DNA of 62,000 bases, taken from the NCBI RefSeq assembly GCF_964355755.1, contig NC_092671.1, positions 24,364,070-24,426,069 of the forward strand, read 5' to 3'. The stretch's first letter is position 1; each line of letters starts with the position of its first letter. This document shows positions 45,692 through 57,409 of this stretch, in pieces. The notes under the pieces are model-generated. The model was not told the DNA's origin. It saw nothing but the letters and a program-made list of their open reading frames with translations, and searched no databases. The position numbers and the translations under genes are program-made. The stretch is from Antedon mediterranea (taxonomy: Eukaryota; Echinodermata; Crinoidea; Comatulida; Antedonidae).

Positions 45692-47239
45692 AATACCTGT
45701 ATAATTATGTAACTAATACATTCAAATGTGTATTATAACGTTTGATATACAGTGACACAATGATGAGTTAAGGCTAGATACAACAAAATCGTAGGCCTAC
45801 CGGCTTAAAAATTTCTATTTCATTTTCGTTTTATTTGTATATTCAATTAATCCAATACAGTGGGTTTTGAATACCCCATAGGCCTATACCAAAATACCTT
45901 GATAAAAAACAATGACAATTTTAAACCAGTTAATAAAAATAAAGATAGTAACATGCTTAGGCCTACCAAATTTAGAGTGCCTTTGTGTTTAGAAAGCCGC
46001 TTAATAGTGAAGTTTCGCAGTTTTTAAGGTCCCCACTCGCTATGTTACGCTAGGCCAAGGAATCCAAGCAACATGTACCTGCGCTTCGTTCAAATTTACC
46101 GCAGTCATATTTTCGACGGCGCCCTCAATATTACGTTGCCATGCAAAAACAGATTTTTACTGGCTTACGAAAAACAATACATTTGCGTGACGTACCCGTT
46201 CTCGTTATCCTATTCGTATTGTTGCGAAACCTTCCGAATATCGGCACCTAAATCAACGGTTTCCAGTTTATTCGTTTAATGAATTTAATGAACATCTTAG
46301 ATAAATTCAAAAGCGTCTTGCTTACATAAAATATTAAAAGATAATGTTTTGAATAATAATTTTTATAATAATATTCTATTCCGTTTTTTTTATCTTATAA
46401 CTGCGACCGGACACATGTCCAGATAATGATGATTTGTGGACAGGTGGCAAGACGTGCTAAGCAGCTGAAAAATCAAATACCACAGCATCAAACTATTGGT
46501 GGTTTATCTGTATAAAAGCAATTGTCTTGTAAGGATATTATTCCATCATACAGATTTTTAACTCAACTTAAAATACTGATTATTTTTAGACGATGAAAAC
46601 GGCACATCGTCAACCAAAAGTATAACTTCGTTTAAGGAGACTTTAATTACGGGATTTTCCTTCCCAGAATAATGTTGATCAAAGCTGTTCTTACCAACGT
46701 GAACAGTGTGTTATTTATGCATTATGTTTAAACCACCATTAAACAAAAAGGTTTCATCTAAAATCTACTATGAACATTTCTAAACAGTCTTCGGCCATAA
46801 ACAAAATGGAAGTAAAATTTTATGTGGTAGTGATTAGATGGACACATCACATCAGATTGATGGTTAGTGCGTGAGCTCATGACTAACAAATATATATATA
46901 TAGTTCATTAAAAGCTCAGGAAACTGTTGTGATGAATTCATCTTAATTTACAGTATAATTTTTATTGAGATATACCTAATGCCAATATTTAAAGACTTCA
47001 TCAATAGTAATATCAAGATGAATATTTATGAATAGCTACTTCGTCAGTGACACCGAAGAGAGGAATAATATCTGATGCACGCGCAATTCAGACTTAACAA
47101 TGTAGAAAATCCAGATTGTTTTACATAACTATTGCAAGTAAATTTCGTTACATAATTGTAGAACAAATGTATTTTAAAGATGTATTGTCCACCTGGAAAA
47201 ATATTGAATTTTTATCAATAATTGTTATTAATAATTGTT
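45692..47239. other. No clear gene
   Basis: A 68-codon frame at 46073-46279 lies in slightly GC-richer sequence but has no family. An acceptor-like TTTGATTTTTCAG on the minus strand at about 46470 precedes a short frame. Neither is enough to call. Confidence 0.35.
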
Positions 47240-47520
47240 ATCCACTTTAACCAAAATTTAGATCGAAAAAAAAAATTACCTGTAAAAACTGTAATTTAAA
47301 GCAAACAAGGCCATTATGGAGTCAACATGCAGTCGCGTGCTCAAATTTGAGTTAGTGTTTACCGACCGACCGACCAACCGACCGACATAGCGAGCTTTAG
47401 TCAAAAGTTGGCTGCCAGTTATAGATTTTTTGTTGAATTTAACCATTTATTTTGTCATTCTATAAGTGGAACATTATTTTTTTTCTGCGGAAGTGATTAA
47501 TTAATTAATTTAAACTACAA
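47240..47520 (+). repeat. Dispersed repeat interrupted by the ACCG element
   Basis: Flanking blocks GATCGAAAAA..ATTACC, GTAATTTAAAGC and GTTGAATTTAACCATTTATTTTGTC match 57410-57580, which lacks the interruption. Confidence 0.7.
47301..47425 (+). repeat. ACCG-rich short dispersed element, copy 3
   Basis: Begins ACAAGGCCAT, carries CAGTCGCGTGCTC, AGTTAGTGTTTACCGACCG and CGACATAGCGAGCTTTAG, and ends near GTTGGCTGCC. The 57.4-kb repeat copy provides the uninterrupted site. Confidence 0.8.
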
Positions 47521-49324
47521 AATAACCTATTCGAAGTCTGATTTTTTAATCTTCATGTTTTTGGAGACAATACATCTTTAATGAGTAATTATGTATTAAC
47601 TTGGATCAAACTATAGTGTATAAAGTGATATTTTATTTATGCAATACTTTCTTTCAAATGTGCCGAAATTGAAAGGCCGGTTAACTTGACTAATTTTAAA
47701 CCATTCAGACGTTCTTGTAAATTGACTAGCGGTAATTTGGATTAATAAAATAATGATCATAAATCGAGCAAACTGGAACAATTAATAAATTTTAAACTTT
47801 TAAATATAATATTTCAAAGGGCAGCCAAGTTCAATTGTAAAGGCCTCCTTTATAAAATACAGATACTATTGCAGTCTTCATTTTGTCTTTTATATTTTAG
47901 AAAAATTACACGCCATATTTAAATAGAATATTGCTACTAGCCATAATATAGACATATAATAACGTGGTATAATCGAAAATAATATATTTTTAATTCGGGT
48001 TCACTGTTTTTTAAAATACAATAAGTCTTTCGCAGACAAACCACTTACGTTCTTTAAGTAAACGTACGTGTTTTGTACGACAGTGCATTGTATTCATTTA
48101 CTATATTTAAAGTGTCTTGGTAATTGAAGTTAAGTTGATTGAATCAATAGGTCTGTATAACACCAGCAAAAACAGCCCATCTATTGCTGACGTAACGCGT
48201 CTCATACATTCGCCCAAGATAAGTACTAAATGAATTTCTATTTAACGCCTTTGTGTAGTGTTAAAATTAATTACTTAACACTTGCGTCTAAAAATAACCA
48301 TATAGATGTTAAACCATAACGTAAAAAGGACAATTTTGGAAATATTGATGAAATGGAACTGAACTATAGGCCTAATTATTTATCGCTATAAAAACAAACT
48401 ACAATTGTAATTGTGTAACTCGAGATTGCGCATGCGTTTAGATAGTTGCCTACTGATACGTGAATTACGTGCAAATTGTTTTTTTTTCCATTGATTAGTA
48501 TTATTTATAGGCCTATCATCATATTAAGGGCTTATTAAGTATAAGTACACATATCGAAACTCACGAAATCCACGAATGGAAAACCCGGACCTGTTTCTCA
48601 TCGTATAATAATGTTTTGATTAGAATGACACCAGCTGCTCCCCTGTCAGATCGCGTGGGTTTTAACAGCTATACCCCTTACTGGCGTAATTACAGTATCA
48701 TGTAACTTGATAATACCGCTGTTTAACTATTCAAACATGCTTAAAAACTTGGAAAGCTTAAGTGTCAGTGTTAGTCATTTAAGCCTTAAATCGATATGTA
48801 CATAAAACACATGTGTACTCGATATGCGATATTAATTTGCCAACAACAGTTATAATATTTGAGTATTACAACTACGGTATGCGATATTAAACTATCAGTA
48901 ACTTTTAATCATTAGCGAATAAATTCATATTAAGATATTGTGATAAACACAGTACATTGCTGTCACTCTTGTAGACATACAATGATAACATTAATTTGTT
49001 ATTTACATTATTAGAAAATAGAATGTTAGCATTTTCAACAACAATGATAGTCACAAATAAGTTATTTAATTACCAACGTCAACCATATACTTACTACGGA
49101 CAATTTATGTCCAAGTCACACATTGCTTTAACATTATGTAAAATGCATCATTGTAGAAAAAGACAAAAAAAGAATTCACATGCACTAAATTGCATACAAA
49201 CAATATCGAAATTACAACCTTACTATTACAAATATCTCCTGGCTAAATATTTCATAGGCTACTTTAAATTTGGTAAAATTTATCCTAACTAGCACCCGAA
49301 TCCCAGTGCTGTATCTCCACATAC
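47521..49324. other. No gene seen
   Basis: AT-rich. The 98-codon frame at 48996-49292 is dominated by AT-rich codons and is not credible. Confidence 0.4.
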
Positions 49325-49486
49325 TATCTATTTCCGAAGTATCATAGGAATAGTTGGTAATACAGCATCACATGTGGTGCCTGTATCATGTAAGGTTAAG
49401 TTAAGGGTTAGGTTACTCTAGATACATGTGAAACACATGTAATGTTGTATTACCAAATATTCCTATGATACTTCGGAAATAGATAC
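49325..49486. repeat. Hairpin element, about 54-bp arms
   Basis: TATCTATTTCCGAAGTATCA, TAGGAATA and TTGGTAATACA at 49325-49377 are complementary to 49432-49486. It lies about 100 bp beyond the donor of candidate exon 1. Confidence 0.9.
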
Positions 49487-49588
49487 AGTACCGAGAATCG
49501 GCTGTACCAAGTAATTATAGTAGTACTTTTCTGGACTGGTCTTGTCAGGAAAACAAACATTTATATTTAGGTTAAAAAGGTTGCCTAC

Positions 49589-49744
49589 CTGTTTTGTTAA
49601 TAAGCTAACGTGTCTATTCCAATCTGAACTCGCATCAACAAAATAATCCGCCGTCTCTGAAGAAGGGTCTTGTAGGACAAACGCTTGGTGCGTGTTGAAA
49701 AAGAAAATTAAAATAAAAGAAAGAACTAAGAATTGTCTATTCAT
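49589..49744 (-). CDS. Candidate first exon of a secreted peptide precursor (signal peptide)
   Basis: From the ATG at 49742-49744 (context CAAAATGA, A at -3) the minus strand encodes MNRQFLVLSFILIFFFNTHQ, a textbook signal peptide with likely cleavage after HQA. Then come LQDPSSETADYFVDASSD and WNRHVSLLTKQ, ending at a donor CAG|GTAGGC in phase 0. Reading on past the donor the frame drifts into an AT-rich tail and the hairpin before its stop at 49463, which supports splicing. A TATA-like element lies 67 bp upstream. Candidate continuation exons with matching phases are at 38371-38485 and 24604-24719. Product family not recognised. Confidence 0.5.
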
Positions 49745-49810
49745 TTTGTTATTAGTTATATAAATGGCCGAGTTAACAGATACACTGCGCTTAAAATTGT
49801 CCAGTTGATG

Positions 49811-49818
49811 TTATATAA
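49811..49818 (-). promoter_or_regulatory. TATA-like element upstream of candidate exon 1
   Basis: TTATATAA, 67 bp before the ATG on the minus strand; a start about 30 bp downstream would leave a 5' UTR of about 40 nt. AT-rich context makes chance occurrence likely. Confidence 0.3.
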
Positions 49819-52239
49819 CTGCTACAAAAGATTCAAAAGAAAATATCTCAGTAGTTAGAGATACAGCGTCATAATTATCATGTATACACTAATAGAACTA
49901 TATATTCCCATTACTTTTGGATCTACAATGCAATCGAATATGTATGTATAGTGACGGGCTGGTCGATAAGTGATGAAAACCCACCCGGCAAAAGTATAGG
50001 TGGGTTGGACGATCGGTTAGAGCACTCGGCGGCAGTGAGACACGATATTATTGATTGCGACTGCGTGTGTTGACGAATAAGATGAAATGTGACCAAATGA
50101 AAATCCTCTTGTAAACAACACTTGGTAGTATGTTGGACATCAAGCTTTACTAAACTGTTGAACGAATCAATTATCTACATAATGTTACCATGACAATTTC
50201 CAAACGCATGCGTTGAAAAGACGATGTTTATATTACGGTGTAGTAGGTCTATGTAAGTTAATACTTAGCTTTTGTTTTCATTCAAGCGAACATTACTAAA
50301 AAGTGGTCGTGTGATATCTTATACTTACGTGTCGTTAACTCCGATTTATGTCATATACAAATATATTTCTTTGGTATGGTAACATCGTCACACATGTATC
50401 ACTCGCAGGCAGACAACTCACCGAAGACAGACTTCCATTTGCTGATAGTAGGCCTACTACCCTTCTAGCATCGTTTATAAATCTACATTATTTCTGAAAT
50501 ACAATTTTCAATTATGAACGTGTTCGTAGTATATCCAATAATTAAACATATATGTTGAGTTTAATTAGCCTATTTTGCATATTTTTTTTCATGTTATAAT
50601 AGTATATTATAATAAATATAATCAATTACATAATCTTGAAAAAAATGCTTGTAGGCAGTACCAGCCATCCGTCACAGTATATAATCAAGTTTGAATGAAT
50701 AAACCAGTCCACATTCATCCTCATGTCTTTCTATACTTATACTTAAAATATACTCAGAATTCACATTCAAGACAATTGATTCAATATTTATATAGGACAC
50801 AAGATGATTCGAATACTAATAATAAGCTGCTTGCTGAAATTAACATAATCTCATATTTTATTGGAAGAAGGAGAGGAGGGAGTTGTTTAAATTATAAAAT
50901 ACATAAGAAAACATTACACTTCTGCAAAATGACATCAAGGACGCATTTTACCAGAGAATAAAAGAAGAAGAAACCGGTGGATTATATTTTTCCAACAGAT
51001 CTGTGAGAAAAGAGCTTTGCACAAATCACACCAGCAGACACTACATTGCCATACATAACACCCATTGTAACATACACTACCGAACACCCACGTGGCAACC
51101 CCCTCCATCCCATACCCTCCCTCACACATCCCCCCCCCCCCCAACACAGACACACATCACAAGCCTGTTTGAAACACATACGTATGCTATCAACTCACAT
51201 CAATTTGTGAGTTAAAATATCACGAATGTTTGCTTTATAGGCCAATACGAAAACACGCCAATTCCGAAAGGATTGGATGCTATTTCTATAATGAAAACTG
51301 TAAATGGAAAAATGTCAATTGATGTAATGACACAATGGAATTGTTCCGTCACTAAAAGATCGGTTGAACTTGGCAACGAGTCAAGATGATACAATGTATC
51401 AATAAGTTGTATCGATTATGACTTGAAATTGATGAATGAAAGCAAGCATGTAACATGAACATAAATATTCACTTGTAAACCCCGTTATTCCACTACTTGT
51501 CCCAAATAATCTATTTATACTACTGTTACCTTACATATATAGATACCTTTTTTTAATCATGTATTCATTGTATTCATGTAACACATGACGTGTCTACAAG
51601 TTTTGTATTATTATTATTGAATTATTATTGTAAACGTAAAGAAAACACAAACTCCAAACCATCATGATTAAATAATTTTTTTTGTTCATTTTTTAAAGAT
51701 ATAGTCACCGATTATTACATATGCTGAAGTATATGGATACAATTGAGTGTTAAGTCTGATTCACTCTTTTCTCCACAATATTATGAATCCATTGTTTTAA
51801 AGAAATTGACCTATTTTTATCTAGTTATACTTAATTTACTTAACTTTACATACATTTCTGCCGAAGCTGTTCAAACCCTGAAAACAAACTTATGACGTAA
51901 TTCTGCTTACATCATTAGAATCTTTAGTTTAATTATTCATATTTCTAATTTACAAGTAGGAATAATTCTTATTAAACACACTTTGAACTAAGCTCAGTTG
52001 GCCGTTACATGAAGATATTTATAGGTACCGCTAAAGCATATTGACACGTCATGTACAGGAGTGGTGTAATTCAAAGATCAAACGGTAATCTTTTAAAAAA
52101 ATAATCAAGATTCTCTGACTTGATTGCCAATCCCATTAAGTTGTGATAAACTAAGAATATTTTATTGTAAATGCACAATGTACGTAGATTGTGTAAAGCA
52201 AATACTACACACAATACTACATAATAACTTTTAACATTT
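49819..52239. other. No confirmed gene
   Basis: At 49985-50075 there is a tRNA-like fragment (GGTTAGAGCACTCGG) without a B-box. At 51060-51150 there is a C/A-rich stretch with a run of about 12 C. Frames at 50695-50961 and 51003-51215 are compositional. Confidence 0.4.
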
Positions 52240-53580
52240 CAGGGGCGCAGCCATTGGGGGGGGGGGGGGAGGAAGGTCACGGGGTCCTGACCCCCCCCCC
52301 CCTTTTTTTTTAGAAAAAATAAATAAAAACATGAGACAACAATACAGATCAAATCATCCTGGAGATACTGTGGAAGATTACTAACGAGCAGTATTACCAA
52401 ATCAACTTCTTGATCATTTACAAACCGAGTTAAAAACCCGTTTTTCTGCCGATAACAGGCCATGCTTTAAAATATTTGGCGTAGCACCCGAGTCTATCGT
52501 GAAGTGTAATGTTGAAGAAGTCTTCAAAGAACTTGAATTTGGTACGATGATCTGGCAAGACACGAACATCTTCATTCCGAGCTTCAGTGATGGAAGCGAC
52601 TGTGTAAAATTAGCGGATCCAGATGTGTTCCCGAATGTGCGTTCACTTCTTCTAATCGCGTAGGCCAATTCCCGTAACGTCTGCTGAAGCTGAGCGGAGT
52701 TTTTCGACTTTGTGGAGAACGAAAACCTGTTTGCGAAATCACATGTCTTATGAGCAGCTTTCGGGATTGTGCCTCATGAACATACACTTTAACATGAACA
52801 TTAATACAGAGAATATCATTCGCGAATTCTGTTTCCAAGCCGAGAAGAATGTTCCAAACTTTTGTTTAAAGATGCATCACGTGATGTCTAGAGCGCCGTT
52901 ATAGTAACTAACGTAAAATGTATGATAATAATTTAGAAGTTAGTTATTAAAATTATGTATAAGCTATCACCTATACTAAACGAACAAAATATGTGTATTT
53001 TTAAACAAAATATTGTATGTACTGGGTATGATAAGCGTCTCACATACACACGGAGCCAAGATAGCTTCTTGGACTTGCACATTGTATGAACTCTAACCTT
53101 ACGGTTCTCATTTAATAATATCACTCCATGCTATCATTCTAATTTCTTTTTTCAAACTTTTGCAACTCTACGTTCATTTCATGCAACTTTTGTATTGGTG
53201 AAAAGGAAGGAATTCAAATAATTCCTCCTCTGAGTTTACAGCCGCTCTACACAAATCATCAAACAAGCAAGAAAAAAAGTGTTTGTCTGTGGCCCCCTGG
53301 AATATAAAAATGTTCTGTAATGAAAATGAGAGTTGTTTTTTGTCTTCTTTGTTTCAGTTTATTAGTGTTAACATTGTCATATTTGTGTGTACGTAAACCG
53401 ATTCAAATGATCTAGATTGCGCTAGACCGCCAAAGCTTCCAGGGGGCGATGCCCCCTGGACCCCAACCGAGGGCCCTTGGCGGCCCCTGGCCCCCAGCCC
53501 ATGGTTGCTCGCTTCGCTCGCAAAATACTCACATATTGGTTCACCCCCCCCCCATTAATTCTTTGCTGGCTGCGCCCCTG
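52240..53580 (+). mobile_element. Deleted hAT transposon, copy B
   Basis: Ends CAGGGGCGCAGCCA and TGGCTGCGCCCCTG, the typical CAGGG start of hAT elements. Same interior as copy A. Flanks TAACATTT and CATTTTTA share only CATTT, so the duplication is unclear. Confidence 0.92.
52332..52890 (+). pseudogene. hAT transposase C-terminal fragment, copy B
   Basis: Reads LLDHLQTELKTRFSADN, CFKIFGVAPESIVKC, then the shared stop after LLLIA, then IPVTSAEAERSFSTLWRTK and MSYEQLSGLCLMNIHFN. Copy B keeps the 4 bp lost in copy A, but has lost 5 bp near 52849 that A keeps. Confidence 0.88.
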
Positions 53581-53639
53581 CATTTTTACACAGAAGACTT
53601 GTCCTCTGTCATGGGAATATTGCGAGTTTAAGAAACAAG

Positions 53640-53860
53640 CCGTTTTCGCAAGTTATTGGTGATAATGAAAATTGGCATCAATGAAATTGTCATCGATGAT
53701 GAAAATTACAAGATGATAAAAATTGCATAAATGAAATTGTCATCGATGATGAACATTTTAAGATGATGCAAATTGATGAAATTGTCATCGATGATGAAAA
53801 TTACAAGATGATGAACATTTCATTGACGTTTTTATCGAGGATGAAAATTGCATCGTGTGA
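53640..53860 (+). repeat. Tandem repeat, about 57-bp unit, 3-4 copies
   Basis: Unit AATGAAATTGTCATCGATGATGAA..TTACAAGATGAT with length variation; contains the palindrome ATCGAT. Confidence 0.9.
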
Positions 53861-54143
53861 GGGCAGGCTACTTAAAAGTCCACTCCATGTCCATTCTTTA
53901 GTTCATTTTATTTGGTGTGACCCGATGAAAGTAAACTACTGAGGTCGCTTCCCAACGAACTTTTCCGAGATTTTTAAAAACTTTTAATGTTCAAAATATG
54001 GCTAAATATTTTTCCTGACTAGTAAAATATATAGGCCTACGTCGTGAACTTTAGTTTAGTGTTATTATCAAAAAAACATTGCACGCTTTTTTTTTTAAAA
54101 TATTGATGTGCCATGACCATACAACAAGAGCTAGTTTTTCAGG

Positions 54144-54277
54144 ATGCTGGTCAACCCGTACCCAAACCAAGCCGTACCCATGCCAACTCGTACAACTTGG
54201 CTAACTCGTACCCAAATAATTGGTCAACTCGTACCCACTTTGGCTAACCCGTACCCAAACCAACCCGTACCCATGAA
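54144..54277 (+). repeat. Tandem repeat around CTCGTACCCA, left part
   Basis: Variants of AACCCGTACCCAAACC and AACTCGTACCCA every 15-25 bp. The array continues at 55508 after an insertion. Confidence 0.85.
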
Positions 54278-55507
54278 CAGTGGCGTATCCAGGATTTTGA
54301 AGTTGGGGGGGGGGGGGGGGGGCCGGGAATTGCCAATTTGCCGACAAAATTGGTGTACATACACGACGTCTCTGATCAAGCATTACATAGTCATATTGTC
54401 TTATATCCGGGGATAACGATGCAAAATTAAAACCAAACCAACATTATCTGTTAGTATGTTGTATTCATATTACAATAAAGAAAGAATTAGGAAAATCTGA
54501 TTTGTAGTTTTCGAAATATAGGGTCTAAAACATCGCCGAAAATGATCGTTTTTAGCCACGAAAGAAGTACATGTAAAACAATTTGCGGCCTCAGTCGACA
54601 ATTCTATTAACTACGTCATTTTTGGTTAAAATAATTACATATAATTACGTTTTTTAGTAATTTATTTTATATATCACCATTGAAAATATCAATAAAACAT
54701 GTTATTAAATGCTTATAAAATATATAAAGTTGTTTACTTAACGGAATTCGGACAAATGCATTGCTCTAACTTTGTGTAGTAACGATCAGAGAGATTCATG
54801 GTACACGCGCGAGAGAAAACATTCCGCTACGGGTGATTCGCATCCACCAATCAAATCAGCCGAGAGCAATGCCAATCGCGAGAAAGCTCAGCTTTGATTG
54901 GCTTACGATGACATCATATCACAAAATGGTGGTTTTGTAGTTGAGCCTCACGGAATATTCTGTTCCAAAAATGAAATACATGGATATTTTTTATGGTATA
55001 TGTGCTTTTTCTTTAAACATTTTGAATAATAAAGGCCTCATATCGAGAAAAAAAACGTTTTTTTTGCACTTATAATAGATATATCTTAGACAAAAAAGCA
55101 CATGGCATGTGGAACTATATAATCTCTTAGCGTAGGAAGACATACAAATCCCAGGTCATGAGAGGCTCAACTGCATGCAAAAACAAGGTTTTAGGGTAAG
55201 GTCAAAGACTTTTGAGTAAACAATCTACCGCGTACGGCCGTACGTACGTGCTACACATTTTTTACGTGTTTCGTTGTTAGATGTAATGAAAATAAAAAAT
55301 AGTTGATCTGAAGGGATCAATGATGATATGATATGTAAATAAACAAACACTCAAAAGAATTATGTTTACAGTTCAATTATTGTCAGAATAAATAGTTTAT
55401 TTTTTTTCCCGGCACCTTTGTTTGCCGACGGCCGCGATGATGTGCCGACGGAAACGAAATCAGGGGGGGCCCGGGCCCCCCCGGCCCCCCTACTGGATAC
55501 GCCACTG
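54278..55507. mobile_element. 1230-bp hAT-like MITE inside the tandem repeat
   Basis: Perfect inverted ends CAGTGGCGTATCCAG / CTGGATACGCCACTG with an exact 8-bp duplication CCCATGAA (54270-54277, 55508-55515). A run of 18 G follows the left end and a G/C-rich run precedes the right end. The interior is AT-rich with no transposase. Internal inverted words: GTTGAGCCTC (about 54942) and GAGGCTCAAC (about 55162). Confidence 0.95.
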
Positions 55508-55570
55508 CCCATGAAAACTCGTACCTAATTATTTTACTTACTCATACCTAAGTATTTTGCATACTCGTAC
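55508..55570 (+). repeat. Tandem repeat around CTCGTACC, right part
   Basis: AACTCGTACCTA, ACTCATACCTAAG, ACTCGTACCAAG: the more diverged continuation of 54144-54277. Confidence 0.75.
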
Positions 55571-55924
55571 CAAGCTTTTATAGATTCTTATGTTCGAAGA
55601 ATACGTGCACTTTAATGTTTTGAATATTTATAACCATTTTGTTTTTGCTTACTTGACTGCTTTTCATTACACGCTTGTAATAAAGTATACAACAGATACT
55701 CGTGCGACATGTTGTAGTCAATCGGAGATATACAGTGCATTGTAGTCAGGCATATGATGCGCAGATTATGTAAACCGAAATTAATATAATTTATCAGAAA
55801 ATGAAATTAAACAGTTCATTAATTGTTTTTACAGTTATTGATCATAGTAAATTAATCCGCATGAATTGTGCTTGAAACGCCTGTAATAGATGTATCGATT
55901 GCAGACACTTTAGTTTGCTGTTGA

Positions 55925-56030
55925 CTGTTGGACTAACAGCGACTCTACAGCTCACTATGTCGGTCGGTTGGTCGGTAAACACTAACTTGAGCACCCGACT
56001 ACAACCATGTATATGGCCTTGTTAGATATC
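55925..56030 (-). repeat. ACCG-rich short dispersed element, copy 4 (inverted)
   Basis: CACTATGTCGGTCGGTTGGTCGG and GGCCTTGTTAG mark the reverse complement of the family. Confidence 0.78.
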
Positions 56031-56066
56031 AGCTTTCTGAAACACAAGGTATTTTAGTATTGTAGT

Positions 56067-56260
56067 TATCTACATATAAATTATGATTCTGGAATAGGTA
56101 GGCCCTAGACACAATGTCTGTTTCATGTCACAAACTCCATCCTAGCTGTTTCATGTGTACCGCGATGGGTAGATTCGACCACATTTTAGCAGGCCTATAC
56201 GATATTGTTAAATATTTCTCTCTTAAGAAGATATTATTAGGATTTTAAAACAACATTTTC
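56067..56260 (+). repeat. Dispersed repeat family, copy 3 (fragment)
   Basis: CTACATATAAATTATG, TGTACCGCGATGGG, TAAATATTTCTCTCTTAAGAAGATATTAT match the first third of 5879-6512 and 25440-26422. Confidence 0.6.
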
Positions 56261-56334
56261 TGAAACAAAGTATCTAAGCATTGTCTACATTTAATGAAAC
56301 AGGTATTTGGAAAAGAGTCTTGTGTACGTAATAT

Positions 56335-56500
56335 CCATTCAATCATTCATTCAATCTTTTATTTCGGAATCTCTGGTCCATAGAAAGTAAAAATTACATT
56401 TAAATGAAATAAAATAAACAAGACTAATAATACTAGGCCTACTACTCATCTCAGGATGAAATTCCACCTGGAGAGCATCTTCGACTTAACTAAGACGTTC
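56335..56500 (-). repeat. Retroposon 3' tail
   Basis: Read on the minus strand it ends GACCAGAGATTCCGAAATAAAAG followed by GATTGAATGAATGATTG, a short-repeat tail as found on LINE/SINE 3' ends. Confidence 0.45.
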
Positions 56501-56939
56501 CTTATTATCGTTGAGTCTAAACATTTTCTCTTACATTTAGTCTACCCATATATTGATTGATTTCTTAACAATCCATCTATGATTAATTACACTTACAGTA
56601 TATAGTTTTAGTGCTGTTAATGAAATCACTACCGTTTCAAGTCTATTTTACCTTTTTAAATTAAATTTATTTGAGAATACTTTTAACAACTCGATTAATG
56701 TTCACATTTTAATTGATTTTTACATTAAGTAAAATTACTTTAATGCTGACAGTTGTTGCCGAAAGTATTTTGTTGTACGGCTATTTGGTGTGGTTCAGAG
56801 GAGTTCAATGTTTAGTAAATAAGGCGTGCGAAAAGATTAATCTAATTGATGATGTTAGTATTAAAGATCTCATGGTAAGCGATTGAGGTTTGCTCGATGT
56901 GGAAAACACATCCTTAATATTCTGTTTTTTTTAATATTT

Positions 56940-57231
56940 TATTTCATCATCACCCTACAGTGACCAAACGTCACCATTAACAGGGCTGAAAGTCGTAAAA
57001 TATAACATATAATATACAAGCAAAAATCAACAGATAACAAGACAACATTTAAATATCACTGACATTAGACAAAACCTTGTGACGGTAACAAGCAAGGGAA
57101 TCAAAGAAAATATCAACAGATCCATCAATTTTACATAGTGAGTGGTATAACTTAGGCAAACGATTAACAAAACCAATTTTAGTAATATTTACCCTCCCTC
57201 TTGATATAGAAAATAAAGCAGGATAACGCAA
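56940..57231 (-). pseudogene. 3' end of a LINE (minus)
   Basis: The 60-codon frame 57049-57231 reads VNRLPKLYHSLCKIDGSVD and FFDSLACYR, resembling the closing segment of CR1/RTE-like ORF2. It is followed by a 3' UTR with GTTAATGGTGACGTTTGGTCAC and GGTGATGATGAAATAAAA. Only the extreme 3' end is present, as in 5'-truncated LINE copies. Confidence 0.5.
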
Positions 57232-57409
57232 TGTTATTTCATATTCTAATAGGCTTCAACTAAGTTAATTCATTGGTGTAATGTTGTAGCTCTTATAATA
57301 TTATCATTACAGTTTAGGTTGATTTGAATAGGATAAAGGAAAGTTATGACGTTGCAAACATAATATCTTTTAAAAAGATATATTGTTTGCATTTTAATGT
57401 CACTTAATA

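Noticed and set aside
46440-46490. Minus-strand exon after TTTGATTTTTCAG
   Set aside because: Good acceptor, but the following frames end within 25 codons without donor or polyA signal.
48996-49292. 98-codon plus-strand frame
   Set aside because: Composition driven by AT-rich codons, no domain, no splice or promoter context.
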